Positions 14,302 through 23,791 of a stretch of DNA of 64,000 bases are shown piece by piece (position 1 is the stretch's first letter; every line of letters begins with the position of its first letter). Source of the stretch: Ferdinandcohnia sp047246645 (GTDB lineage: Bacteria; Bacillota; Bacilli; Bacillales; Bacillaceae_L); the NCBI RefSeq assembly GCF_047246645.1, contig NZ_JBFOKR010000022.1, positions 1 through 64,000 of the forward strand, in the 5' to 3' direction. Below the pieces are notes generated by a model that was given only the letters and a program-made list of their open reading frames with translations, made no database searches and had not been told where the DNA came from. The position numbers and the translations under genes were made by a program.

Positions 14302-17300
14302 TTGATACTAACTCTTTTTGATCGAGAGAAGGCATTTACATTTGTTTTGCCAGAGAGAGTAACTGGTAGATACATACTTAGAAGTGAAAACGCACTTGGC
14401 AAGGCTGCCGATATGATGGCAGTAGAAGCCGAGGACGGCGTTTGGTATTTAAAATCCAATAAATCTGCGTTTCTTACAAATGAAAAGCAGGAGAAACTCG
14501 TAAAGATAGAAATTGAACCTTTTAAAACATATACCATCAACCGAAACAATGATTCGTCCGCACTTTTATATGTGGAGCCGCCTACAAAGGACCGAAATGA
14601 ATATACAAAGCATGAAGTAATTGGCAACTCTATCAAGATTGGTAGAGGTAATGATTGTCATATTCGCTTTTCAAATAAGCTGGTGTCAAGTGCTCATTGT
14701 GTTATTCAATACGATTCAAAAGGGCAGGCAATTATTCGAGATAATGGCAGCTCGAATGGTACATATGTAAATGGTGAGAAAGTGCAGGAAAAACTTCTCT
14801 CCACAGGTGACGTTATTTACATAATGGGACTAAAAATCATCTTTAATGGCAAGTTACTTTCGTTGAACAACCCACATCAGTTAGTCTTCTTAGATCGCAA
14901 TGCTTTTCGCCCGTTTGTGGTGCAAAAGCCTGTTATTGAGACGGAAGAGCATCTAGACGATTTTCACACAGAAGAAAAAAATGATGACCTGTATTACCGG
15001 TCACCACGTTTCAAACGGGATATTAAAAAAGCAGAGATTAAAATAGATCCACCTCCACAGCAAGCAAATCTCGATGAAACTCCATTAATGTTTATGCTTG
15101 GTCCGTCAATTACAATGGGGATGGCTTCACTGTTTACAGGATTATTTACCCTGCAAAATGTGATGCGTACGAACGGAGATATTATGTACGCAATGCCTAC
15201 TTTGATGATGTCGTTAAGTATGTTAGTCGGTACAGTGCTTTGGCCGATTTTAACCAAGCGCTACGAAAAGAAGAAACGAATTGAGCATGAAGGAAAAAGG
15301 CAAGAGAAATACAAGCAATACATAGAGGACATGAAACAGGTGATTGAAGAGGAATGTAAGCATCAAAGTGATATCCTCCATGAAAATCATGTCGCCTTAC
15401 AAAATTGTATTTCTCGAATCACGATGAGAAAGAGAAATTTATGGGAACGAGCGATCGGCCAAAATGATTTCTTAAAGGTCCGATTAGGAATTGGAGATTT
15501 ACCACTAAATGCGGAACTCAAATATCCTGAAAAAAGATTTATGCTCGAGGATGACAATCTGCAAGATGAGCTATACAAGATGGTAGAAGCACCCCATATT
15601 TTACATCAAGTACCTGTTACACTTTCTTTTGTTGAGGAGTATGTAAGTGGTGTGATTGGTGACAGAAGAAAAGTTCAGGACTTTGTAAAAGGACTTATTT
15701 TTCAGCTAACGGCATTACACAGCTATGACGAATTGAAGCTAGTATTCTTATATGACAAAGAAGAAGAAGAGGATTGGAAGTTTACGAAATGGCTACCGCA
15801 TGTCTGGGATGAGAGTGGTCAAATTCGATTCATTGCAACAGATGCAACTGAAGTAAAGGAACTTTCATCATACTTTGAAAAGGAAATAGCACACCGTACT
15901 GCTTTATCTGATGAAGAGTTGAAGGACCTTGACCAGCACTATCTGATTTTTTCAATGAATAAAGGGTTAGCTTCAAGGGCAGAGATGATGAATGTTCTTT
16001 TAGAAGAGAAAAAGAATTTAGGAATCAGCTTAGTCACTTTGTATGACGAACTTAAAAATCTTCCAAAAGAATGCTCAATGGTTGTTGAACTTGCCGATGA
16101 TATGTCGAAGATTTTTGATAAAGACGATATTTCAGGTTCTTATACGTCATTTGATGCGGAGTATTATGGGCGTGATGATGCTGAGGAGCTTGCAATACGA
16201 TTAGCGAATATTAAGCTGGCATCCTCTCAAGAGGCATACACATTACCAGAAATGCTGACATTCTTGGAGATGTTTGGGGTTAGTAAAATTGAGCACTTAA
16301 ATTCACTTACTCGATGGAAGGAAAATAACCCTGTGTTATCTATTGAGACACCAATTGGTGTAGATACAATGGGTGAATTGTTCAAGCTTGACCTTCATGA
16401 AAAATACCATGGTCCACACGGGTTAATTGCGGGTATGACGGGTTCAGGTAAGAGTGAATTTATCATGACATTTATTTTATCGCTCGCAGTCAATTATCAC
16501 CCTGACGAAGTGGCGTTTATCTTAATTGACTATAAAGGTGGAGGGATGGCGAATGCCTTCTTAAACCTTCCACACTTGGCAGGTACGATTACAAACCTAG
16601 ATGGAGCAGCAGTAAATCGCTCACTAATCTCAATTCAAAGTGAGCTGAAGCGTCGCCAATCTATCTTCAGTGAAGCAAGTAGACGGATGAATGAAAGTAA
16701 TATTGATATCTATAAGTATCAAAAACTATATCGTGAAGGTTTAGTAAAAGAACCATTGCAGCATCTATTCATGATCTCGGATGAGTTCGCAGAACTGAAG
16801 ACACAGCAGCCTGAGTTCATGGAGCAGTTGGTAAGTGCAGCGAGGATTGGGCGTAGCTTAGGTGTCCATTTAATTCTGGCTACGCAAAAACCTTCAGGTG
16901 TTGTAGATGATCAAATCTGGAGTAACAGTAAATTCAGAATCTCACTTAAGGTTCAGGAAAAAGCAGATAGTATGGAGGTTATTAAACGACCAGATGCTGC
17001 TGAGCTATCAACTACTGGACGCTTTTATTTACAGGTTGGATATAACGAGTTGTTTGAACTTGGCCAATCGGCTTGGGGAGGGGCACCTTATTATCCTTCC
17101 GATAAGATTGAAAAACGAGTTGATAATAGCATAAACGTGATTGACCATCTAGGTCGTGTCGTTAAGAGTGCTAAGATCGAACGAAAGAATTTGGTAAAAA
17201 ATCCACCTAAGCAAATAGATGAAGTAACAAAGTATTTAGAGAGTCTAGCAAAACAAGAAAATATTAAGGTGAAGCAGCTTTGGTTAGAGCCAATACCTGC

Positions 17301-18912
17301 ATTGATTTACTTAGATCGACTAGCTAATAAATACAGAGAAGAAACAACAACACGCTTTGAACTCAACCCAATTATCGGAGAATATGATGACCCGGCAAAC
17401 CAGCGTCAAATGGTTATGAGACTACCAATCACTCAAGATGGCAATACTGTTATTTATGGTGTTGCAGGTAGTGGAAAAACAACATTTATCGCATCGCTAA
17501 TGTATTCGCTAATGGAGTCACATAGTCCGGCCGAGTTAAATACGTATTTACTAGACTTCAGCTCTGAAACTCTTAGCTGGTTCCGTGAGTCACCACATGT
17601 GGGAGACGTTCTGTTATCGCATGATGGAGAAAAGATTGATAATCTCTTTAAAATGCTTCACAGCGAGATTGAGACTCGTAAAAAGCTGCTTTCAAATTAT
17701 GGCGGCGACTTACAAACGTACAACCGTTTATCTAAGGATGGTCTACCATCTATTGTGATTGTGATTCATAACTACTCAGCGTTTTCAGAAATGTATGAAG
17801 CACAGGAAGAAGGAATTTCCTACCTAACACGTGAAGGAACGAAGTACGGTATTTATTTTATAGTTACGGCAGCCAATACCGGTGCAATTCGCTACCGCTT
17901 AATGCAAAACTTCAAGCAAATCTACGTGTTGCAGCTTAACGATACTACTGAATATTCAGGTGTACTGGGTAATGTAAATGGTGTCTTCCCGTCCAAACAC
18001 AAAGGCCGAGGTATTTTTAAGTCAGATGGAGTCTACGAATTCCAAGTGGCTCACATTACTGAAGGTGTCGAGGATATGTACCAATACATCACCAATTACT
18101 GTAAAGGTCTCCGAGATAAGTGGGGCAATGCAGCTGCTAAACGAATTCCAGTCTTACCTGATAAGGTCGATATTGAATACCTGCGTAATGAAGTCCATTA
18201 TAGTAAATCAAGTAAACTACCAGTTGGAGTTGAAAAGGAATCGCTAGAAGTAATGTACTTTGATTTCAAAACGTCTTTTGTAAATCTCGTATTGGCGAAT
18301 ACGTCTGAGGCATGCTCTGGATTTATGCAGGGTATCACAGAAATTCTTATTGCAAATGAGAAAAATGAAGTAATCGTTCTTGATCCAAATGAGCAGCTCG
18401 TACATGGAGATAGATACAAATATGTTTCCAGCTCACACGATATCGAACAAACCATTGTTTACCTATTTAACACACTTGTATTCCGTAATAACACAACAAA
18501 GGATGCACTTGCAGAAGGTGCAGAAGCGCCAGTGTTTGAACCGATTTATTGTGTAATGGATTCGTTTATGGATATGCAACAGTACTTATCTGAAGATGGT
18601 ATGGATAAACTGAAGGTCTTCTTAGAAAGAGGGGACTCGCTGAATGTTCATATTATTATTTCAGATCAAGCTGACAGACTAAATTCAATTGCTTTTGAGC
18701 CTTGGTTTAAAAAGCAGACCTCACTAAGCGACGGCATTTGGATTGGAAATGGCATTACCGACCAATATCTATTAAAAGTATCCAAGGTAACAAACAGCAT
18801 GTATCAGGACATACCAGAAGACTTTGGATATGTGTTAACAAAAGGAAAAGTGAAGCTGGTTAAATTACTAACCGGGGCAGCAAAGAAAGAGGAGGCTGTC
18901 TATTATGGATAA
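14302..18912 (+). CDS. essC: T7SS motor ATPase, EssC/YukBA type (FHA + FtsK/SpoIIIE domains)
   Basis: This 1536-residue membrane ATPase would drive type VII secretion. Order: degenerate N-terminal FHA-like region (1-90); FHA domain (about 105-182) with phosphothreonine-pocket residues R115, S130, H132 and N152; two membrane spans (about 262-284 and 294-317); long helical region; ATPase 1 with Walker A GMTGSGKS (711-718) and Walker B D743; ATPase 2 with Walker A GVAGSGKT (1053-1060); and a degenerate third domain. TTG start at 14302 with AAGGGAGAGA upstream. The length is close to B. subtilis YukBA. It overlaps yukD by 8 bp. The intact FHA pocket fits control by the locus kinase. Confidence 0.93.
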   Translation: MILTLFDREKAFTFVLPERVTGRYILRSENALGKAADMMAVEAEDGVWYLKSNKSAFLTNEKQEKLVKIEIEPFKTYTINRNNDSSALLYVEPPTKDRNEYTKHEVIGNSIKIGRGNDCHIRFSNKLVSSAHCVIQYDSKGQAIIRDNGSSNGTYVNGEKVQEKLLSTGDVIYIMGLKIIFNGKLLSLNNPHQLVFLDRNAFRPFVVQKPVIETEEHLDDFHTEEKNDDLYYRSPRFKRDIKKAEIKIDPPPQQANLDETPLMFMLGPSITMGMASLFTGLFTLQNVMRTNGDIMYAMPTLMMSLSMLVGTVLWPILTKRYEKKKRIEHEGKRQEKYKQYIEDMKQVIEEECKHQSDILHENHVALQNCISRITMRKRNLWERAIGQNDFLKVRLGIGDLPLNAELKYPEKRFMLEDDNLQDELYKMVEAPHILHQVPVTLSFVEEYVSGVIGDRRKVQDFVKGLIFQLTALHSYDELKLVFLYDKEEEEDWKFTKWLPHVWDESGQIRFIATDATEVKELSSYFEKEIAHRTALSDEELKDLDQHYLIFSMNKGLASRAEMMNVLLEEKKNLGISLVTLYDELKNLPKECSMVVELADDMSKIFDKDDISGSYTSFDAEYYGRDDAEELAIRLANIKLASSQEAYTLPEMLTFLEMFGVSKIEHLNSLTRWKENNPVLSIETPIGVDTMGELFKLDLHEKYHGPHGLIAGMTGSGKSEFIMTFILSLAVNYHPDEVAFILIDYKGGGMANAFLNLPHLAGTITNLDGAAVNRSLISIQSELKRRQSIFSEASRRMNESNIDIYKYQKLYREGLVKEPLQHLFMISDEFAELKTQQPEFMEQLVSAARIGRSLGVHLILATQKPSGVVDDQIWSNSKFRISLKVQEKADSMEVIKRPDAAELSTTGRFYLQVGYNELFELGQSAWGGAPYYPSDKIEKRVDNSINVIDHLGRVVKSAKIERKNLVKNPPKQIDEVTKYLESLAKQENIKVKQLWLEPIPALIYLDRLANKYREETTTRFELNPIIGEYDDPANQRQMVMRLPITQDGNTVIYGVAGSGKTTFIASLMYSLMESHSPAELNTYLLDFSSETLSWFRESPHVGDVLLSHDGEKIDNLFKMLHSEIETRKKLLSNYGGDLQTYNRLSKDGLPSIVIVIHNYSAFSEMYEAQEEGISYLTREGTKYGIYFIVTAANTGAIRYRLMQNFKQIYVLQLNDTTEYSGVLGNVNGVFPSKHKGRGIFKSDGVYEFQVAHITEGVEDMYQYITNYCKGLRDKWGNAAAKRIPVLPDKVDIEYLRNEVHYSKSSKLPVGVEKESLEVMYFDFKTSFVNLVLANTSEACSGFMQGITEILIANEKNEVIVLDPNEQLVHGDRYKYVSSSHDIEQTIVYLFNTLVFRNNTTKDALAEGAEAPVFEPIYCVMDSFMDMQQYLSEDGMDKLKVFLERGDSLNVHIIISDQADRLNSIAFEPWFKKQTSLSDGIWIGNGITDQYLLKVSKVTNSMYQDIPEDFGYVLTKGKVKLVKLLTGAAKKEEAVYYG

Positions 18913-19156
18913 AGTTCTCGTTGAAGTCTATATCCCAGCATCGAACGAAACCCATGATGTGTTTATCCCAGTCAAAAGCAAGCTTCATGAAGTCACATTC
19001 CTGTTAGCAAATACAATGACCGAACTATCAAATGGCTATTTTGTTGCAACGGACACCACAATCGTGTGTGACAGTAAAACGGGTACTGTTTTTGACATCA
19101 ATAAGACAGTTGAAGAGCTTGGGTTTATCAATGGTACGAAGTTGATGCTGGTTTGA
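18905..19156 (+). CDS. yukD: YukD/EsaB ubiquitin-like T7SS protein
   Basis: An 83-residue soluble protein with the ubiquitin-like fold expected of YukD/EsaB (beta strands VLVEVYIP, HDVFIPVK and KLMLV around one helix). It overlaps the end of essC by 8 bp and has AAGAGGAGG upstream. In Staphylococcus EsaB is cytosolic and modulates secretion. It is one of the core markers that this locus is a Firmicutes-type T7SS. Confidence 0.85.
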   Translation: MDKVLVEVYIPASNETHDVFIPVKSKLHEVTFLLANTMTELSNGYFVATDTTIVCDSKTGTVFDINKTVEELGFINGTKLMLV

Positions 19157-19220
19157 ATGAAATTTACACAAACATGAAACAGTAATGTCCTAGTAATTTT
19201 TAAAACAAGGAAGGTGCCAA

Positions 19221-20015
19221 ATGAGGTTGAAAAAGAGGGTAGCATTATTCCTTCTTCTATTCATTTTAATAATAGGAGGAACAGGGTGTATGAGTTCAAG
19301 TAGTGCTGGTACTGAAGAAAAAGCAATTCAATATTTAGAGAAGAAGTATGACCAGGAATTTGAAGTGATGTATTCGAAAGAAGGAAGTAAGCTTTTTCAG
19401 GATTTATACGGTGGTGATAAAGTCGTTGTTCATCCAAAAGGTGAAGAAAATGTCGTTTTCGTTGTAGAGGAGTATAACGATAAAGGTGAATGGATCGATG
19501 ATTATCTTTCGGCAAAATGGGGTTATGAGTTGCAGCAAAAGCTTTATGACGATATTGCAAAGGAATTACCGGAAGGAAGCAACTTTAAGGTGACTTTAGC
19601 AGCTGGTACCGATCAATATGATGAATCAATGAAAAACATGTCAGTTGACGACTACTTGCAAACTAACAAGAATGTCAGGGTGGAAATAATAGCTGGAGTA
19701 AAAACTGCTTCTGAACCAGATATTAACCAGTATAGTGAAGGTATTTATAATTTATTTAATTTATTAAAAGGCTTAGGAGTTGAACGGTATATATTATCAG
19801 TGGGATTCGTCGATCAATCTGAAGATATTACAGAATATATTCAAACTTCATTTGTTAATAATCTACCGTGGTCAAATTTAAACGCAAAAGTATATGGAGA
19901 AGTAAATGTAGACGATAGACTCGATCCTGATAATCCAGATGATCTTGTTGCTCCTAGTGTGATCATGAAAAGCCCTGCAAATGTAATCGATAATTACGAA
20001 GCTTTTGAGGAGTGA
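19221..20015 (+). CDS. lipoprotein next to lipase effector, possible immunity
   Basis: 264 residues with a lipoprotein signal: basic N-terminus MRLKKRV, hydrophobic core, and lipobox GGTGC with C23 lipidated. The mature part is acidic and mixed alpha/beta; no enzyme motif is seen. Its stop codon lies 2 bp before the next start, which encodes a GxSxG-type hydrolase. In S. aureus the T7SS lipase TslA is countered by the lipoprotein TilA on the outer face of the membrane, so an immunity role is a reasonable inference from layout. Sequence relation to TilA was not tested. Confidence 0.6.
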   Translation: MRLKKRVALFLLLFILIIGGTGCMSSSSAGTEEKAIQYLEKKYDQEFEVMYSKEGSKLFQDLYGGDKVVVHPKGEENVVFVVEEYNDKGEWIDDYLSAKWGYELQQKLYDDIAKELPEGSNFKVTLAAGTDQYDESMKNMSVDDYLQTNKNVRVEIIAGVKTASEPDINQYSEGIYNLFNLLKGLGVERYILSVGFVDQSEDITEYIQTSFVNNLPWSNLNAKVYGEVNVDDRLDPDNPDDLVAPSVIMKSPANVIDNYEAFEE

Positions 20016-20019
20016 TTAC

Positions 20020-21423
20020 ATGTCTCTTTCCAATTTAACTGAGGAAGAAAAGTATATTTTGCTGCAGTTGTCATACTTAGATTTACCAAAAAACTTAAGG
20101 CCAAGTGAAAATAAGCCGATTACAATTGAACGGATTATTGAAGAACTTGGTAGTGCGAGATTGGATGAAGGTTCCCAGAAAAAGTTCGATGAAATAAAAG
20201 CATACATTAATAATAATGAAAATGCGTTCTCACCATTAAAAGATATTAGGTTAGTTGGTTACGAGAATAATAATCCAACAAGTGCAAATAACTCTGATGG
20301 TAGCTCCTATAGTGGTTTTGTTGGCTATGCTTTTATCGATAAAGAGGGTAATGGGACCGCGCTTTTCAGGGGGAGTGAGGATTATACAAATGTGGGCCAT
20401 GTAGCTACTGACTGGGTATCAAATTTGGATGCAGGCCTTGGAGTTGAAATTCGTCAACAACGAGAGGCGAACGCATTTTACGAAAGATTCATTCAGGGAT
20501 TAGATGGTGAGCAATATGTTTTTGGCCATTCAAAGGGTGGCAATCTAGCAGCCTATGTTCTTGTAAATAATTTAGATGAGAGGTTAAGCTCCTACATTGT
20601 CAATGGGGCTCCTCTCTACTGGTGGAATTTAACTCAGGAACAAAAGGATGCTCTAAGAGGAGAAAGAAATACCTTTATTGTACATGAAGGAGATATGGTT
20701 TCATCTCTGGGTTATGCTCAATATGTAGACAAAACCATTGCAATTAATGATTTAGACGATGGATTAATGTACCCACATGGATTAGAGAGTGTAAATTTTA
20801 CTCCAACTGGTGACTTTGAAAAATCATTTGATGGTCAATCAAAGGAAAGAACCTATGCAAATGCAGCAGTGGCATCGATTATGTATTTAGTATCAAATCT
20901 ACCAAAAGTCCAGATATACAAAGTATCTGTGTATATAAGAGAAGCAGTTGTTCAGATACTAGAGGCAGCAGTAAAAGGGATCAAAAGGGCTATTGAATTT
21001 GTTAAAGATCAAATCACTAAACTTATATCAACAGTTAAGGAACTTACTCAAAAAATTAAAGCTGAGATTACTCAGTTCTTTAATGACCTAGCAAAAAAAG
21101 CAGCAATTGCCTTCGTAAAACTTGTTGCAAAAATGGGCGGCTATTTCCCAGTCGAACCTTACCTAAAAGTAAATATCGACCGACTTTATTACCACGCTGC
21201 TAGACTTGAAAACTTAAAACGAAGAGTAAATGCCTTAAACGATAGAATCGATTCACTTTATTGGGAAGTAGATCTCTTAGATATTGATAATATTCTTCGT
21301 GCAGACATTTTGACATCGTTTAATACAAGGCTGAATCAAAATATAAATTATCTGCAAAATGCTGCTCAATTGTTGGAGCATAATGAATCTAAGCTTGTGG
21401 GTAAGGCGAGGATTATTCGATAG
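20020..21423 (+). CDS. lipase-like T7SS effector with C-terminal helical targeting domain
   Basis: 467 residues. Residues about 15-290 form an alpha/beta-hydrolase of the DUF2974 (Mbeg1-like) type with nucleophile elbow GHSKGG (S171), D131 and H256 as possible catalytic partners. Residues about 295-467 are helical, rich in Lys/Glu heptads, with a WxG-like turn YWEVDLLD near residue 424. A catalytic domain first and an LXG-like helical domain last is the reversed order described for S. aureus TslA. ATG at 20020 has GAGGAG 7-8 bases upstream. It lies between a lipoprotein gene and a 63-residue helical partner gene. Confidence 0.7.
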   Translation: MSLSNLTEEEKYILLQLSYLDLPKNLRPSENKPITIERIIEELGSARLDEGSQKKFDEIKAYINNNENAFSPLKDIRLVGYENNNPTSANNSDGSSYSGFVGYAFIDKEGNGTALFRGSEDYTNVGHVATDWVSNLDAGLGVEIRQQREANAFYERFIQGLDGEQYVFGHSKGGNLAAYVLVNNLDERLSSYIVNGAPLYWWNLTQEQKDALRGERNTFIVHEGDMVSSLGYAQYVDKTIAINDLDDGLMYPHGLESVNFTPTGDFEKSFDGQSKERTYANAAVASIMYLVSNLPKVQIYKVSVYIREAVVQILEAAVKGIKRAIEFVKDQITKLISTVKELTQKIKAEITQFFNDLAKKAAIAFVKLVAKMGGYFPVEPYLKVNIDRLYYHAARLENLKRRVNALNDRIDSLYWEVDLLDIDNILRADILTSFNTRLNQNINYLQNAAQLLEHNESKLVGKARIIR

Positions 21424-21472
21424 AGGTGCTAATTACGAGTCCTTTGATAACCAATAAAAAGGAGGAACCCAA

Positions 21473-21664
21473 ATGAAACCTCACGTTCAACGAAAAATTA
21501 ACAATATTATTTACGAGATTAATGCAATCTCAAGAGAGCTAGATCAGATCTCGAATGATGTTAACCGAGAATTTAAGGGCATTGGTTCTGTAAAATGTGC
21601 CACTAGCCTTCAGACTGCTGCAGATAAGTATCGCAGAGTTGGCTATGAGCTGAGAAGAATCTAA
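21473..21664 (+). CDS. small helical partner protein of the lipase effector
   Basis: 63 residues, basic and helical, with leucine/isoleucine heptads (KINNIIYEINAIS). The start has AAAAAGGAGG 6 bases upstream, a strong site. Position directly after the lipase gene and before the WXG100 genes suggests it binds the effector's C-terminal helical domain, as small helical partners do for LXG toxins. No WXG turn is present. It is a real small gene by its ribosome site and spacing; the role is inferred. Confidence 0.6.
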   Translation: MKPHVQRKINNIIYEINAISRELDQISNDVNREFKGIGSVKCATSLQTAADKYRRVGYELRRI

Positions 21665-21754
21665 AACTACTAAGTTAGTAACATAGTAAGCACCTTGGGC
21701 TATTTAGTCCCAGTTGTTTAATATATTTATCCACTTTAAAGGAGGTGAAAAAGA

Positions 21755-22057
21755 ATGGCGCGTTCAATTACAGTTGATCCAGCTAAATTAGAAACTGCTG
21801 CAACTCGCATGGACCAACAATCTGCTGATTATGAGAGACTATACAAAGCTCTTTATACAGAGGTTGAAGGCATGGGTGCTGCGTGGCAAGGTACTGATAA
21901 CATGGCATACGTATCCCAAATTAAGGGCTTCATGGATGACTTCCAAAAAATGACGAACTTAATGAGACAATACTCTGAATTCTTAAAACTAAGTGCAAAA
22001 ACATACCGCGAAACTCAAAACGAAGTTGTAAACCAAGCTAGACGTTTAACAAACTAA
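21755..22057 (+). CDS. yukE: WXG100 protein (YukE/EsxA-like)
   Basis: A 100-residue helical hairpin with the canonical W44-Q-G turn and no signal peptide. Such proteins are secreted dimers that engage EssC. The ribosome site AAAGGAGGTG is near-perfect, fitting high expression. No clear YxxxD/E export tail is seen, so it may travel with the next WXG100 protein, which has one. It is separated from the effector genes by 90 bp and may have its own promoter. Confidence 0.88.
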   Translation: MARSITVDPAKLETAATRMDQQSADYERLYKALYTEVEGMGAAWQGTDNMAYVSQIKGFMDDFQKMTNLMRQYSEFLKLSAKTYRETQNEVVNQARRLTN

Positions 22058-22099
22058 TTTTGTTGTTTCATATTTTCATAGACAAAGGAGGTGCCCCAA

Positions 22100-22402
22100 A
22101 TGGCAGTTGATGGAATTAAGATTTCCCTTGGTGAGGTTAGTAAAACAGCCGGCCAAATCCGAAACCTAAATCAAAACCTTGCAACTACATTAGAAGACAT
22201 TAAGAAGGAAATGAACGGCTTATCAGCTACATGGAACTCTGATGCTTCTAATACAATCCGTGCTAATTTCAATGCATTAGCTCCAAGGTTCGAAGAATAT
22301 CGCCAAGTAGTTGACAGCTACGCGAAATTCTTAGACAACACTGTTACAAACTATAATGCAGCAGAAACAGCAATCAACAATAACGCAAGCGCATTTAAAT
22401 AA
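22100..22402 (+). CDS. second WXG100 protein with YxxxE tail
   Basis: 100 residues, helical hairpin with the turn W45-N-S (Gly replaced by Ser) and a C-terminal YNAAE that fits the YxxxD/E type VII export motif. ATG at 22100 follows AAAGGAGGTG; an upstream in-frame GTG lies inside that site. It sits 42 bp after the first WXG100 gene and before a hairpin, so the two form an abundantly expressed pair, probably a heterodimer. Confidence 0.85.
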   Translation: MAVDGIKISLGEVSKTAGQIRNLNQNLATTLEDIKKEMNGLSATWNSDASNTIRANFNALAPRFEEYRQVVDSYAKFLDNTVTNYNAAETAINNNASAFK

Positions 22403-22414
22403 GAAACATGTGAG

Positions 22415-22448
22415 GAGGGTAATCGGCTCTGCTAATTACCCTCACTTT
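22415..22448 (+). terminator. hairpin after the WXG100 pair
   Basis: GAGGGTAAT (22415-22423) pairs with ATTACCCTC (22435-22443), followed by ACTTTT. The next gene starts at 22506 on the same strand, so this probably attenuates transcription and raises WXG100 levels over the signalling genes. Confidence 0.7.
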
Positions 22449-22505
22449 TAACAATCCGATAAATTTCCAATAAGAGAAATAAAAATATGAGTCTGGAGTG
22501 CAAGA

Positions 22506-23765
22506 GTGATGATAAAACAGGTTGATTTACATATTGAGAATTACGGTATTTCAAAATTCATATTTTACAAGGTTCCTAATCAGCTAAGAGTGGATTTCAA
22601 TGAGGCTGACAAACTGAAAAGTAACCAGGTGCCTGGTCTTTTACCATGCATTGTAATTAATAAGGACGATGAGGCATTCTTTCGCTATGATGTTGTGTCT
22701 GAAATCACCCTTGAACAACAAGCTACAGAGCAGATGACGAAGGAGAAGTTACTTGGCTATTTTTCGAATATCGTTGAAACATTAATTGAGTCAGAAAGAA
22801 TCGGGTTTAATGTGAACAACTTTGTTTTTGATGAGAGACACATCTTTATTGATAATTTTTCAAACAGATTAATCCTACTATATATGCCTATTAAAAATAA
22901 TATTTTTGAAAAGGTATCAATTCGTGAATTTTTTACCACCTTCCTACACTCACACTCCTATGATGAAAATGATGAATTGTCCTTTTTTGTAAAATTACAT
23001 AATTATTTTGCAACGTCACAGGAAATTAATTTATATGCTCTTCAAAAGAAACTGCATGAACTTGTGAGTTTTACTGCTGCTCAGGTACAACCTAAAATAC
23101 CTATTCAGGATGAAGAACCAAAGGCTCCTAATTACTATAGTCCGAGCGGTTATGAAAATGAAGTGAAATCGTCTGCTAAAGATGGAGTGATTACATCTGA
23201 ATATAGTTCTAAAAAGGTAGATAAGAAGACAAGTCAGAAACTCGAGATTGAAGAAGAGGTTCAATATAAGCGCATTACCCGTACTGAGCTTGGAGAAGGA
23301 AACTCAATATTAGCTGGGGGTACATCAATCAATATTAAACCGAATGTTGGTAACCGGGTTTCAATTGAGGCTGATTATCCAGAAGAAGAAGGTACAACTG
23401 TACTTACTGCCAGCCAAGAACCAGAAGAGGAAGAGGGTACAACAGCGCTAGGCGTGGGAACTTCCTTTTACCAGCAACCTTTTTTACTTTCAAAAAAGAA
23501 CAATGAAAAAATCGCGTTAACAAAGAACGTATTCAAAATTGGAAGAGATCCACTTCAAACGGATTACACGTCAAATAACAAAGTTGTTGGCCGTGTACAT
23601 GCAGAGTTCATCTCTGATAACGGTGAGTACTTTATCATGGATAAGGAATCCAGGAATGGCAGTTTTCTAAATGGTAAAAAGCTAGACCCAAACAATAAAG
23701 TCAAGATTAAACATGAGGATATGATTAAGCTTGCGAATGAAGAATTTGTGTTTAAGTTATTTTAA
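22506..23765 (+). CDS. DUF6382-like plus C-terminal FHA domain protein
   Basis: 419 residues, soluble. Residues 1-190 form a globular region that I match loosely to DUF6382 and that may be a kinase-like fold akin to the EssB pseudokinase. Residues 190-330 are a charged linker carrying two threonine motifs, EGTTVLT and EGTTALG. Residues about 335-419 are an FHA domain with GRD, VHAEF and SRNGSFLNG. The usual FHA pocket Ser before the His is Gly (VGRVH), so phosphopeptide binding may be altered. Start GTG 22506 (GGAG 7 bases upstream) or ATG 22509. It sits ahead of the phosphatase/kinase pair, like FHA adaptors in phospho-regulated secretion loci. Confidence 0.75.
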   Translation: MMIKQVDLHIENYGISKFIFYKVPNQLRVDFNEADKLKSNQVPGLLPCIVINKDDEAFFRYDVVSEITLEQQATEQMTKEKLLGYFSNIVETLIESERIGFNVNNFVFDERHIFIDNFSNRLILLYMPIKNNIFEKVSIREFFTTFLHSHSYDENDELSFFVKLHNYFATSQEINLYALQKKLHELVSFTAAQVQPKIPIQDEEPKAPNYYSPSGYENEVKSSAKDGVITSEYSSKKVDKKTSQKLEIEEEVQYKRITRTELGEGNSILAGGTSINIKPNVGNRVSIEADYPEEEGTTVLTASQEPEEEEGTTALGVGTSFYQQPFLLSKKNNEKIALTKNVFKIGRDPLQTDYTSNNKVVGRVHAEFISDNGEYFIMDKESRNGSFLNGKKLDPNNKVKIKHEDMIKLANEEFVFKLF

Positions 23766-23791
23766 TTATTTGAGGTAAGGTCGTGATGTAA

